DNA of 5,836 nt from UKL13-2 sp040379385 (lineage in GTDB: Bacteria > Pseudomonadota > Gammaproteobacteria > Burkholderiales > Usitatibacteraceae): assembly GCA_040379385.1 (NCBI GenBank), contig JBEILF010000164.1, positions 1 through 5,836 on the forward strand. Reading direction: 5' to 3'. The notes below the pieces were generated by a model. The model did no database searches. It saw nothing but the letters and a program-made list of their open reading frames with translations, and had not been told where the DNA came from. The position numbers and the translations under genes are program-made. Of this stretch, positions 1 through 4,946 are shown piece by piece. The stretch's first letter is position 1. Each line of letters opens with the position of its first letter.

Positions 1-46
1 AGACAGTTCCATTAAGAATCTAATACTCCAATGAGAATAGCGCGCC

Positions 47-1240
47 TTAGAAAAATGCGTTGAGCCCAGTCTGCGCGCGACCCAGAATCAACGCATGCAC
101 ATCGTGGGTGCCTTCGTAGGTATTCACGGCTTCCAGGTTCATCGCATGGCGAATGACGTGGTATTCGTCCGCGATGCCGTTGCCACCGTGCATGTCGCGT
201 GCAACACGAGCAATGTCGAGCGCCTTGCCGCAGTTGTTGCGCTTCATCAGCGAAATCATTTCAGGTGTGGCGCGGCCTTCATCCATCAAACGTCCCAGAC
301 GCAACGCGCCCTGCAAACCTAGAGTGATCTCGGTTTGCATATCGGCCAGCTTTTTCTGGATCAACTGTGTGGCCGCGAGTGGTTTGCCAAACATCATCCG
401 ATCAAGCGTGTATTGCCGGGACTGCATCCAGCAGAACTCCGCCGCGCCCATCGCGCCCCAGCTGATGCCATAACGCGCTTTATTCAAACAACCAAACGGA
501 CCCTTGAGTCCTTTCACGTTTGGCAACAGATTTGCGTCAGGCACAAACACCTGATCCATGACGATTTCACCGGTAATTGAAGCGCGCAAGGAAAACTTGC
601 CTTCGATTTTTGGCGCGCTTAATCCCTTCATGCCCTTCTCAAGCACGAAGCCACGGATGGTGTCGCCGTCAGAGGTATCTTTTGCCCAAACGATAAACAC
701 ATCCGCAATCGGCGAATTGGTAATCCACATCTTCGCGCCATGAACAATGTAACCGCCATCGACTTTGGTGGCGCGCGTGATCATTGACGACGGGTCAGAG
801 CCGGCACCCGGTTCGGTCAGTCCAAAACAACCAACCAGCTCACCGGTGGCAAGTTTTGGTAACCATTTTTCGCGCTGCGCTTCATTGCCGTAAGCGTAGA
901 TCGGGTGCATCACGAGGGAAGACTGCACACTCATGGCTGAGCGATAGCCTGAGTCGACGCGCTCTACTTCACGCGCCACCAAGCCATAACAAACATGATT
1001 CACACCCGCGCAGCCATAACCATCAATGGTCGCGCCGAGCAAACCGAGGGCACCCATTTCGTTCATGATTTCGCGGTGAAACACTTCGTCGCGGTTTGCA
1101 TGTAACACGCGTGGCATCAGTTTTTCTTGGCAATAGACCTGCGCTTGGTCGCGCACCATCCGTTCTTCGTCAGACAATTGGTCGTCGAGAAGAAGCGCGT
1201 CTTCCCACTTGAAGGTGGCCTTGATGTCGTTTGGTTTCAT
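47..1240 (-). CDS. gcdH: Glutaryl-CoA dehydrogenase (decarboxylating acyl-CoA dehydrogenase)
   Basis: This 397-residue protein is a full-length FAD-dependent acyl-CoA dehydrogenase of the glutaryl-CoA type. The enzyme oxidises and decarboxylates glutaryl-CoA to crotonyl-CoA in the cytoplasm, passing electrons to ETF, in lysine, tryptophan and aromatic-acid catabolism. The flavin-binding CFGLTEPGAGSDPSSM (138-153) and WITNSP (172-177) segments are present. The C-terminal NTYEGTHDVHALILGRAQTG (373-392) carries the catalytic base Glu376, and GYRSAMSVQSS (98-108) carries Arg100. These two correspond, with a constant offset of 6, to Glu370 and Arg94 of the mature human enzyme, where the arginine contacts the substrate carboxylate. 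That pair separates GcdH from ordinary acyl-CoA dehydrogenases. The ATG is preceded by GGAG with 6-nt spacing (1247-1250, minus strand). It is transcribed divergently from the hydro-lyase pair. The LysR and CoA-transferase genes that often accompany gcdH are not in this window. Confidence 0.96.
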   Translation of the reverse strand: MKPNDIKATFKWEDALLLDDQLSDEERMVRDQAQVYCQEKLMPRVLHANRDEVFHREIMNEMGALGLLGATIDGYGCAGVNHVCYGLVAREVERVDSGYRSAMSVQSSLVMHPIYAYGNEAQREKWLPKLATGELVGCFGLTEPGAGSDPSSMITRATKVDGGYIVHGAKMWITNSPIADVFIVWAKDTSDGDTIRGFVLEKGMKGLSAPKIEGKFSLRASITGEIVMDQVFVPDANLLPNVKGLKGPFGCLNKARYGISWGAMGAAEFCWMQSRQYTLDRMMFGKPLAATQLIQKKLADMQTEITLGLQGALRLGRLMDEGRATPEMISLMKRNNCGKALDIARVARDMHGGNGIADEYHVIRHAMNLEAVNTYEGTHDVHALILGRAQTGLNAFF

Positions 1241-1292
1241 ACTCTGCTCCGATAAAGCTGCTGTGCGACTGAATTGCGTTGTTGCGCGGTGA

Positions 1293-1349
1293 GTTTGGCA
1301 AATCCGGAAATCCTCATGGCTATCAAATCCATTCCCGCATTTGCCAAAC
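1293..1349. repeat. Inverted repeat upstream of gcdH (possible regulator site or hairpin)
   Basis: GTTTGGCAAAT at 1293-1303 is matched exactly by its reverse complement at 1339-1349. Extending inward, 14 of 15 positions pair (1293-1307 with 1335-1349), leaving a 27-nt spacer. It lies 53 to 109 bases upstream of the gcdH start, where it could be a two-site operator or form a stem in the gcdH leader. The arms are seen in the sequence; any function is inference. Confidence 0.55.
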
Positions 1350-1416
1350 CCGCTGTGCTCCGGGCACCTGGCACTGCCGCCGCCCGCGATGCTTTCTGAT
1401 CCGTTGAATTGTGAGA

Positions 1417-1445
1417 TTGTGCAAGTCTACCAAATACGCGATAAT
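1417..1445 (+). promoter_or_regulatory. Predicted sigma70-type promoter of the hydro-lyase operon
   Basis: TTGTGC (1417-1422) and GATAAT (1440-1445) are separated by exactly 17 bases and match the -35 and -10 consensus at four and five of six positions. Transcription would start near 1452, giving a leader of about 26 nt before the ATG at 1478. A 12-bp palindrome lies directly over the predicted start point. Judged by eye only. Confidence 0.5.
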
Positions 1446-1457
1446 TTGTCCGGACAA
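1446..1457. promoter_or_regulatory. Perfect 12-bp palindrome, candidate operator
   Basis: TTGTCCGGACAA is its own reverse complement and begins one base after the predicted -10 box, so a protein bound here would block transcription initiation. The TTGT/ACAA arms resemble the TNGT...ACNA half-sites bound by FadR/GntR-family repressors of organic-acid genes. That assignment is inference; no regulator gene is in the window. Confidence 0.45.
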
Positions 1458-1477
1458 CTTTTGCGAACCCTCGGCCC

Positions 1478-2746
1478 ATGATGCCCCAAACGATTAGCCA
1501 GAAGATTATTGCCCGTGCGGCAGGTCGGGCGTCGGTTGCGGCTGGCGAGATCGTCACCTGCAAGGTGGATCTGGCGATGATGCACGACTCCGGTGGGCCG
1601 CGTCGGGTCGAGTCCAAACTCAAGGAGCTCGGTGTCGGCATTTGGGACCCATCAAAAGTCGTGTTGGTGTCTGATCACTACACTCCGGCGATTGATGTTG
1701 ATTCTGCCGGGATTTTGTCGCTCACGCGCAAGTTTGCGGTGCTGCATCAGATCAACAAGTTCTATGATGGCGAAGGTATCTGCCACGTCATCTTGCCTGA
1801 GCGCGGCCACATGAAGCCGGGTCTATTTGCCGTCGGCGGCGACTCACATTCGCCATCTGGTGGCGCATATGGCGCATTCATGGTTGGCATCGGTGCCACC
1901 GAAATGGCGGGTGTATTGGCCACGGGCGAAATCTGGGTGAGGGTGCCTGCCACCATTCGGGCGGAGTGGAGTGGCGCGCTAGGCAGGGGACTCGCCGCAA
2001 AAGATATTCTGCTGAAACTTTGCGCCACAATCGGCATGAACAACGATTACAAAGTCATCGAATACGCCGGCTCGACTGTCGCGGCGATGTCGATGAACGA
2101 GCGGCTGACCATGAGCAACATGTCTGCCGAACTCGGCGCCAAGACCGGCATCATCGCGCCGGACGCCGCAACCATTGCCGACCTTGCGGCCAAGGGCGTG
2201 CAGGTGGAAGACTGGCGACGTAACTTAGCAAGTGATGCGGACTGCGCCTATGAAGCCGTGCATCGATTTGATGCCACAACGCTCGCGCCACAAGTTGCCG
2301 CGCCACACACGCCCGCCAACAGCCATTCTGTGGTGGACACCGATAAACGTCGGCTCGATCAAGCTTACCTCGGTGCGTGTACCGGTGCCAAAGAAAATGA
2401 TCTGCGAATGGCGGCCGAAATATTGAAAGGCCGCAAAGTAGCGAACGGCACCCGCCTGTTAATCGCGCCCGCTTCAACTCAGACCACCGCCAAACTCGCG
2501 GCAGATGGGACGTTGGCAATCCTATTGGAGGCTGGCGCGCAGATGTTACCAACCGGCTGTGGTGCGTGTGCCGGTTACGGCGCAGGGGTATTGGCCGATG
2601 GCGAGGTGGGTATTGCGTCGACCGCGCGTAACTTCAAAGGCCGTATGGGTTCTGCCAAGGCCGATGTCTATCTAGCCTCCCCCTATACGGTCGCCGCATC
2701 TGCTGTGAAAGGGGAGATTGCCGATCCACGGGAGTTTTTGTCATGA
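1478..2746 (+). CDS. Aconitase-superfamily hydro-lyase, large subunit (archaeal-type LeuC-like)
   Basis: This 422-residue protein is the catalytic, [4Fe-4S]-binding large subunit of a two-subunit hydro-lyase related to isopropylmalate isomerase, homoaconitase and dimethylmalate dehydratase. The cluster ligands Cys301 (GACTGAK), Cys361 and Cys364 (TGCGAC) are intact. Active-site landmarks are SDHYTPA (65-71), GDSHS (121-125) and STARNFKGRMGS (381-392). At about 420 residues it fits the archaeal-type LeuC/HacA subfamily rather than the roughly 466-residue enterobacterial LeuC, and its MAGVLATGEIWVRVP stretch is typical of that subfamily. The motif reads DSHSPSGGAYGAF where LeuC has DSHT, so the substrate is uncertain. 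The start is ATGATG at 1478; the second ATG may be the true one, and no clear Shine-Dalgarno precedes either. It overlaps the small-subunit gene by 4 bases. Leucine-pathway leuC is possible, but there is no leuA or leuB nearby. Confidence 0.88.
   Translation: MMPQTISQKIIARAAGRASVAAGEIVTCKVDLAMMHDSGGPRRVESKLKELGVGIWDPSKVVLVSDHYTPAIDVDSAGILSLTRKFAVLHQINKFYDGEGICHVILPERGHMKPGLFAVGGDSHSPSGGAYGAFMVGIGATEMAGVLATGEIWVRVPATIRAEWSGALGRGLAAKDILLKLCATIGMNNDYKVIEYAGSTVAAMSMNERLTMSNMSAELGAKTGIIAPDAATIADLAAKGVQVEDWRRNLASDADCAYEAVHRFDATTLAPQVAAPHTPANSHSVVDTDKRRLDQAYLGACTGAKENDLRMAAEILKGRKVANGTRLLIAPASTQTTAKLAADGTLAILLEAGAQMLPTGCGACAGYGAGVLADGEVGIASTARNFKGRMGSAKADVYLASPYTVAASAVKGEIADPREFLS
2731..2734 (+). 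promoter_or_regulatory. Ribosome binding site of the small-subunit gene
   Basis: GGAG, within CGGGAG, lies 8 nt before the ATG at 2743, inside the end of the large-subunit gene. It supports this start and translational coupling through the ATGA overlap. Confidence 0.6.
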
Positions 2747-3243
2747 GCTTGGTTCGCGTTTGGAAGTTGGGTGACCAAATCGACACCGATGTTTTGGCAC
2801 CAGGTCGGTACATGAAGGGCACAATCGATGAGCTTGCCGCCCATTGTTTGGAAGCCGTGCGCCCTGAATTCGCCGCGCAGGTGAAGCCCGGCGACCTCGT
2901 TGTGGGTGGTGTGGGCTTTGGTATCGGCTCCTCACGCGAACAAGCCGCACAAGCGTTGAAACATCTCGGCGTAGGTGCGGTCATCGCCACTGGCGCGGCG
3001 CGCATCTTTTATCGTAATGCGATTAACTTGGGATTGCCCGTGCTGGTTTCGGCTGACGCCGCCAAACTTGTTGACGGCGCGATGGTGCAGTTTGATCTGG
3101 CGTCGGCGAGCATGAAAGACGCGGACGGGAAGTTGCTCGCCCAATGCGAGCGCCTGCCGGATTTCCTGCTGGAGATCGTCCGCGATGGTGGATTGATTCC
3201 CAATCTAAAAAAGCGCCTCGCGGCCAACCGTACTTCTACCTAA
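2743..3243 (+). CDS. Aconitase-superfamily hydro-lyase, small subunit (LeuD-like)
   Basis: This 166-residue protein is the swivelling small subunit that completes the active site of the preceding hydro-lyase. It has the GDQIDTDVLAPGRYM entry motif (10-24), followed by KGTID at the loop that influences substrate choice in archaeal LeuD/HacB proteins. The phosphate/carboxylate-binding GSSRE is at 62-66, and ARIFYRNAINLGLPV spans 86-100. Its length fits the short archaeal-type LeuD rather than the roughly 200-residue enterobacterial form. Several usual consensus residues differ: GFGIGSSREQ instead of the common GCGSSREH, and ATGAARIF instead of AKSFARIF. These changes suggest a specialised substrate. 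The start ATG overlaps the large-subunit stop (ATGA). The TAA stop lies inside the CTAA target duplication of the adjacent insertion element. Confidence 0.87.
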   Translation: MSLVRVWKLGDQIDTDVLAPGRYMKGTIDELAAHCLEAVRPEFAAQVKPGDLVVGGVGFGIGSSREQAAQALKHLGVGAVIATGAARIFYRNAINLGLPVLVSADAAKLVDGAMVQFDLASASMKDADGKLLAQCERLPDFLLEIVRDGGLIPNLKKRLAANRTST

Positions 3244-3260
3244 CCTGAATATTTCATGGG
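3244..3260 (+). repeat. Left terminal inverted repeat of the MITE-like element
   Basis: A 17-bp arm, identical to the reverse complement of 3473-3489. It is flanked on its outer side by CTAA at 3240-3243, which includes the TAA stop codon of the small-subunit gene. Confidence 0.85.
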
Positions 3261-3472
3261 GGCGCGTTGGAAAGCGGGCGAGTAGGTGAACAGGCGAGCG
3301 ATTTTTTGCCTGACCAAGCACAGCATAGCGGGCTAGGCTTCGGTATGACGGCGGAATATTGCCGTCCAATCGCCCGCCAGCGAACCTGCAGCCCGCATCC
3401 ACAGCAAGGGAGAAACGCGCCAAATTGGTTTGCCAGTTGCCCACAGGCAACCTCCTGCTAAGCAACCAGCGA

Positions 3473-3489
3473 CCCATGAAATATTCAGG
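3473..3489 (-). repeat. Right terminal inverted repeat of the MITE-like element
   Basis: A 17-bp arm, the exact reverse complement of 3244-3260, followed directly by CTAA at 3490-3493. Confidence 0.85.
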
Positions 3490-3493
3490 CTAA

Positions 3494-3829
3494 TGCATCG
3501 CTGATTCCCTACCCGTATGGCTAGACAATCAACCGGCGGCGGTCGGCACAATCGGGAGTACATGCTGTGGTCTGGCGACTGTCTGGTGCATATTCTGGAC
3601 ACCCCTGTTCAGTGCTGTGAGCGACTCGCGTGCTGCAATCCCGCCGACAAATCACGCTGAGATCGCAACATGGGCGGCGTGCTGGCCATCTTCGATTGGA
3701 CAGCTTAGCAACGTTGCATTGGGCCAACCGCAATCGCGCTTCATGCGCCGCTTCCTTCCGCGCCACGTCACACCAATACGGTGAGACATGCTTCGCCCGA
3801 TTCCTCAAGGGTAGGGCAAAGGTGACCGG
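3494..3829. other. Stretch without a recognisable gene
   Basis: About 336 bases between the MITE-like element and the broken aminotransferase fragment. Short open frames exist on both strands (for example a 95-codon frame on the minus strand at 3521-3808). Their products are rich in Arg and Cys, lack any motif I know, and have no convincing ribosome binding site. It could be the remnant of an older insertion or a decayed gene, but I see nothing to identify it. Confidence 0.5.
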
Positions 3830-3854
3830 GTCGCCGAATGAGTGATTCGGTGAC
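3830..3854. repeat. Hairpin next to the aminotransferase fragment
   Basis: GTCGCCGAAT (3830-3839) pairs with ATTCGGTGAC (3845-3854) at 9 of 10 positions around a 5-nt loop. It lies just beyond the premature stop of the minus-strand fragment, where foreign sequence appears to begin. It has no T-tract, so it is not a typical terminator. It could be part of an insertion-sequence end. Confidence 0.4.
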
Positions 3855-3861
3855 TCGGAAG

Positions 3862-4215
3862 TTACGCGTAGAAGTCGCCGAAGCGGATGCCGATGCCAAA
3901 TTGATCAACATGCTGAATGATCGTCTCACTTTGTTTGCCGTCGACCACAAAACTAATTGTCGGCATACGGTTACCATCAGTGACGCGATTGCGCCCGATG
4001 ATGCGTACGTTTTTCTTGCTGCGTAAATAGCTGAGCAACATTTCAGCGAGCGTATCTTCGTGTCGTGCGAACACGTCAAATGCGGCTTGCATTTTTTCTC
4101 GCTCAGTGCCCGGCGCACCGAAAGCTTCACCCATCGAAGCCAGGTACTCGCCGATGGCGGCACAGCCGTACGACAATTCAAAGTTGACGTTACCCGGCTG
4201 TAGCTTGTAGGGCAA
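3862..4215 (-). pseudogene. Cysteine-desulfurase-like class V aminotransferase, internal fragment
   Basis: The minus strand encodes about 117 residues matching the C-terminal half of the cysteine-desulfurase-like (SufS-related, PLP fold type I) proteins of roughly 400 residues. Recognisable segments are LPYKLQPGNVNFELSYG at the start, a HEDTLAEMLLSYLR helix, VRIIG, MPTISFVVDG and GIGIRFGDFYA at the end. In intact relatives GDFYA continues with about 40-50 more residues; here a TAA follows immediately. The N-terminal two thirds, including the PLP-binding lysine, is missing and is replaced by transposase-like sequence. An ATG at 4260 opens the frame, but the first 15 residues (RPLGRQAHRPHE...) do not belong to this family. 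It cannot encode a working enzyme and is best read as a relic. Confidence 0.8.
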
Positions 4216-4384
4216 TACACATTCGTGTGGGCGATGCGCTTGGCGTCCCAGTGGCCGCATTGACGGCGGCGGCTAACCCCGTCCAATCGACGAGATACGC
4301 CAGCCTGTCGAGCACCCCGGTGAATTGAACGAGCTTCTCTTCCCGTCGTGCTGTCGAAAACAAGTCGCCAGTGCGGTTTCTCAT
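4216..4384 (-). pseudogene. IS5-like transposase, N-terminal fragment (frameshifted)
   Basis: From an ATG at 4384 the minus strand reads RNRTGDLFSTARREEKLVQF, followed by LDRLAYLVDWTGLAAAVNAA. This resembles the N-terminal region of IS5-family transposases, which typically have 'LF...EEKL...GDPL..L...VDF..L...VD.A'. After about 45 codons the likeness ends. In a neighbouring frame, RPLGRQAHRPHE may continue the usual 'RP.R..GGRPP' stretch, implying a frameshift near 4260. Homology then stops where the aminotransferase fragment begins, near 4215. AAGGGA stands 7 nt upstream of the ATG, and a 16-bp repeat that could be the element's end is 43 nt upstream. The identification is from pattern memory, hence moderate. 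Confidence 0.5.
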
Positions 4385-4426
4385 TGCTAGTCCCTTAGTC
4401 GATGCGGTCTGCACTTAGGGGGCCGG

Positions 4427-4442
4427 GGTTTTTAGAAGTTCC
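4427..4442 (+). repeat. 16-bp direct repeat, copy 1 (possible insertion-sequence end)
   Basis: GGTTTTTAGAAGTTCC occurs here and again, identically and in the same orientation, at 4722-4737. Its place just upstream of the transposase fragment, read on the minus strand, is where a terminal repeat of that element would be expected. No inverted partner was found beyond the fragment. Confidence 0.55.
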
Positions 4443-4505
4443 GCTTAGGAAAGTTCTATTGATTCGGCAATTAAACATAGTGAATAAATCGCAAATTCCA
4501 CCTGT

Positions 4506-4576
4506 CCCCGCGCAGGCGGGGATCCAATTTCACCGCGCGCTTGCCACGCAAAATTAGGCTCCCGCCTGCGCGGGAG
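4506..4576. repeat. Palindromic intergenic repeat A
   Basis: Two local hairpins, CCCCGC-GCAG-GCGGGG (4506-4521) and CTCCCGC-CTGC-GCGGGAG (4559-4576), are also inverted copies of each other over a 14-bp core (4507-4520 with 4561-4574). Translated, the left arm gives VPAQAGIQ, the signature of common proteobacterial palindromic repeats. The second hairpin is followed by GCGGGGTTTTC and could weakly terminate plus-strand transcripts. Confidence 0.65.
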
Positions 4577-4624
4577 CGGGGTTTTCTTAATTATTCATAT
4601 TTAGTTGCCGGATCAATAAAAACT

Positions 4625-4712
4625 CCGTCGTCCCAGCGCAGGCTCGGACCCAGACCTTCGTAACTCATTGATCTTGCTGTGGACTGGATTCCAGCCTGCG
4701 CTGAAATGACGG
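4625..4712. repeat. Palindromic intergenic repeat B
   Basis: Arms 4625-4656 and 4681-4712 pair at 25 of 32 positions around a 24-nt loop, with an uninterrupted CAGCGCAGGCT core. The CCGTC/GACGG outer ends and the CCAG inner ends are typical of the dispersed 'CGTCATTCC...GGAATCCAG' repeats of proteobacteria. It shares the GCGCAGGC core with repeat A, so both probably belong to one family. Confidence 0.65.
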
Positions 4713-4721
4713 CAATTTTGA

Positions 4722-4737
4722 GGTTTTTAGAAGTTCC
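4722..4737 (+). repeat. 16-bp direct repeat, copy 2
   Basis: Identical to 4427-4442 and in the same orientation; together the two copies bracket palindromic repeats A and B. Confidence 0.55.
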
Positions 4738-4834
4738 CCTTTTGATGATCGTCGCGTTTTTCCATGCCCGCACAAGTGGCATTTGCTGGGTTTGGCGATT
4801 CTGTTGGTGCAGAAGCAGGCTGAACGATAAGCGA

Positions 4835-4865
4835 TTGACTAGAATGGGTGCTTAGTCAGTTATCT
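4835..4865 (+). promoter_or_regulatory. Weak promoter candidate for the hydroxylase gene
   Basis: TTGACT (4835-4840) is a good -35 box, and TTATCT (4860-4865) is a fair -10 box, but the 19-base spacer is longer than ideal. A 6-bp inverted pair, TGACTA (4836-4841) with TAGTCA (4853-4858), overlaps it and could be an operator. Low confidence. Confidence 0.25.
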
Positions 4866-4887
4866 ACAACATGATTGGGAAACCGAC

Positions 4888-4904
4888 TGCCGCGATAAGC
4901 GGCA
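4888..4904 (+). other. Small hairpin in the hydroxylase leader
   Basis: TGCCGC-GATAA-GCGGCA forms a perfect 6-bp stem with a 5-nt loop, 42 bases before the start codon. There is no T-tract. It may stabilise the leader mRNA or have no role. Confidence 0.3.
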
Positions 4905-4934
4905 TTTCGCGTCTCTACATTGAGTTATGCACTG

Positions 4935-4940
4935 AAGGAG
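4935..4940 (+). promoter_or_regulatory. Ribosome binding site of the hydroxylase gene
   Basis: AAGGAG with 6-nt spacing to the ATG at 4947. It is the strongest Shine-Dalgarno in the window and fixes the start. Confidence 0.8.
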
Positions 4941-4946
4941 TAACTG

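Larger units (their letters stand above)
1241..1477. promoter_or_regulatory. Divergent intergenic control region between gcdH and the hydro-lyase genes
   Basis: This 237-bp stretch separates two divergent genes and must hold both promoters. A reading frame running through it on the minus strand looks like a chance extension antisense to the hydro-lyase start and shows no family motif. It contains an inverted repeat in the half nearer gcdH and a promoter plus palindrome in the half nearer the hydro-lyase, listed separately. I could not find a convincing sigma70 promoter for gcdH. Confidence 0.7.
3244..3489. mobile_element. MITE-like non-autonomous element with 17-bp terminal inverted repeats
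   Basis: CCTGAATATTTCATGGG at 3244-3260 is repeated as its exact reverse complement at 3473-3489, bounding 246 bp. CTAA stands immediately outside both ends (3240-3243 and 3490-3493), the mark of a 4-bp target-site duplication. Nothing inside looks like a transposase; the short open frames show no family motif. The interior has a central hairpin (stem 3347-3352 with 3361-3366), an 8-bp inverted pair (3274-3281 with 3370-3377) and a hairpin at 3436-3451. CCTG-type ends with a 4-bp duplication would fit a derivative of an IS1380-like element, but this family is a guess. It sits directly at the stop codon of the small-subunit gene without disturbing it. Confidence 0.8.
4443..4946. other. Intergenic repeat island and hydroxylase upstream region
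   Basis: About 500 bases with no credible gene. The left part (4506-4712) holds two palindromic repeats; the second 16-bp direct repeat follows at 4722-4737. The rest leads into the hydroxylase with a weak promoter candidate, a small hairpin and a strong ribosome binding site. A 63-codon minus-strand frame at 4591-4782 is the translation of the palindromic repeat (it contains SAQAGIQS and SLRWDDG, typical of such repeats) and is not a gene. Confidence 0.65.

Noticed and set aside
95..1068. Several plus-strand open frames of 60-106 codons inside gcdH
   Set aside because: They lie antisense to a strongly supported gene, carry no family motif and are explained by its codon bias.
1237..1641. A 134-codon minus-strand frame spanning the divergent region
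   Set aside because: It overlaps the hydro-lyase 5' end antisense and shows no recognisable domain; its last codons only touch the gcdH start.
2151..2552. A 133-codon minus-strand frame inside the large-subunit gene
   Set aside because: An antisense shadow rich in Arg, Pro and Trp, with no motif, inside a convincing coding region.
3267..3461. A 64-codon frame within the MITE-like element (and longer ones on the other strand)
   Set aside because: No transposase signature and no ribosome site; the element is better read as non-coding.
3521..3808. A 95-codon minus-strand frame
   Set aside because: Cys- and Arg-rich composition without any known motif, in a region of decayed sequence; not supportable as a gene.
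4559..4585. Rho-independent terminator
   Set aside because: A GC hairpin with a nearby TTTT is present, but six bases separate them, no plus-strand gene ends just upstream, and the hairpin is explained as part of a palindromic repeat.
4501..4740. Possible CRISPR array
   Set aside because: The repeats are inverted and only two in number, with no regular spacers and no cas genes nearby.
4591..4782. A 63-codon minus-strand frame
   Set aside because: Its product is the translation of palindromic repeat B (SAQAGIQS, SLRWDDG), a common false gene.
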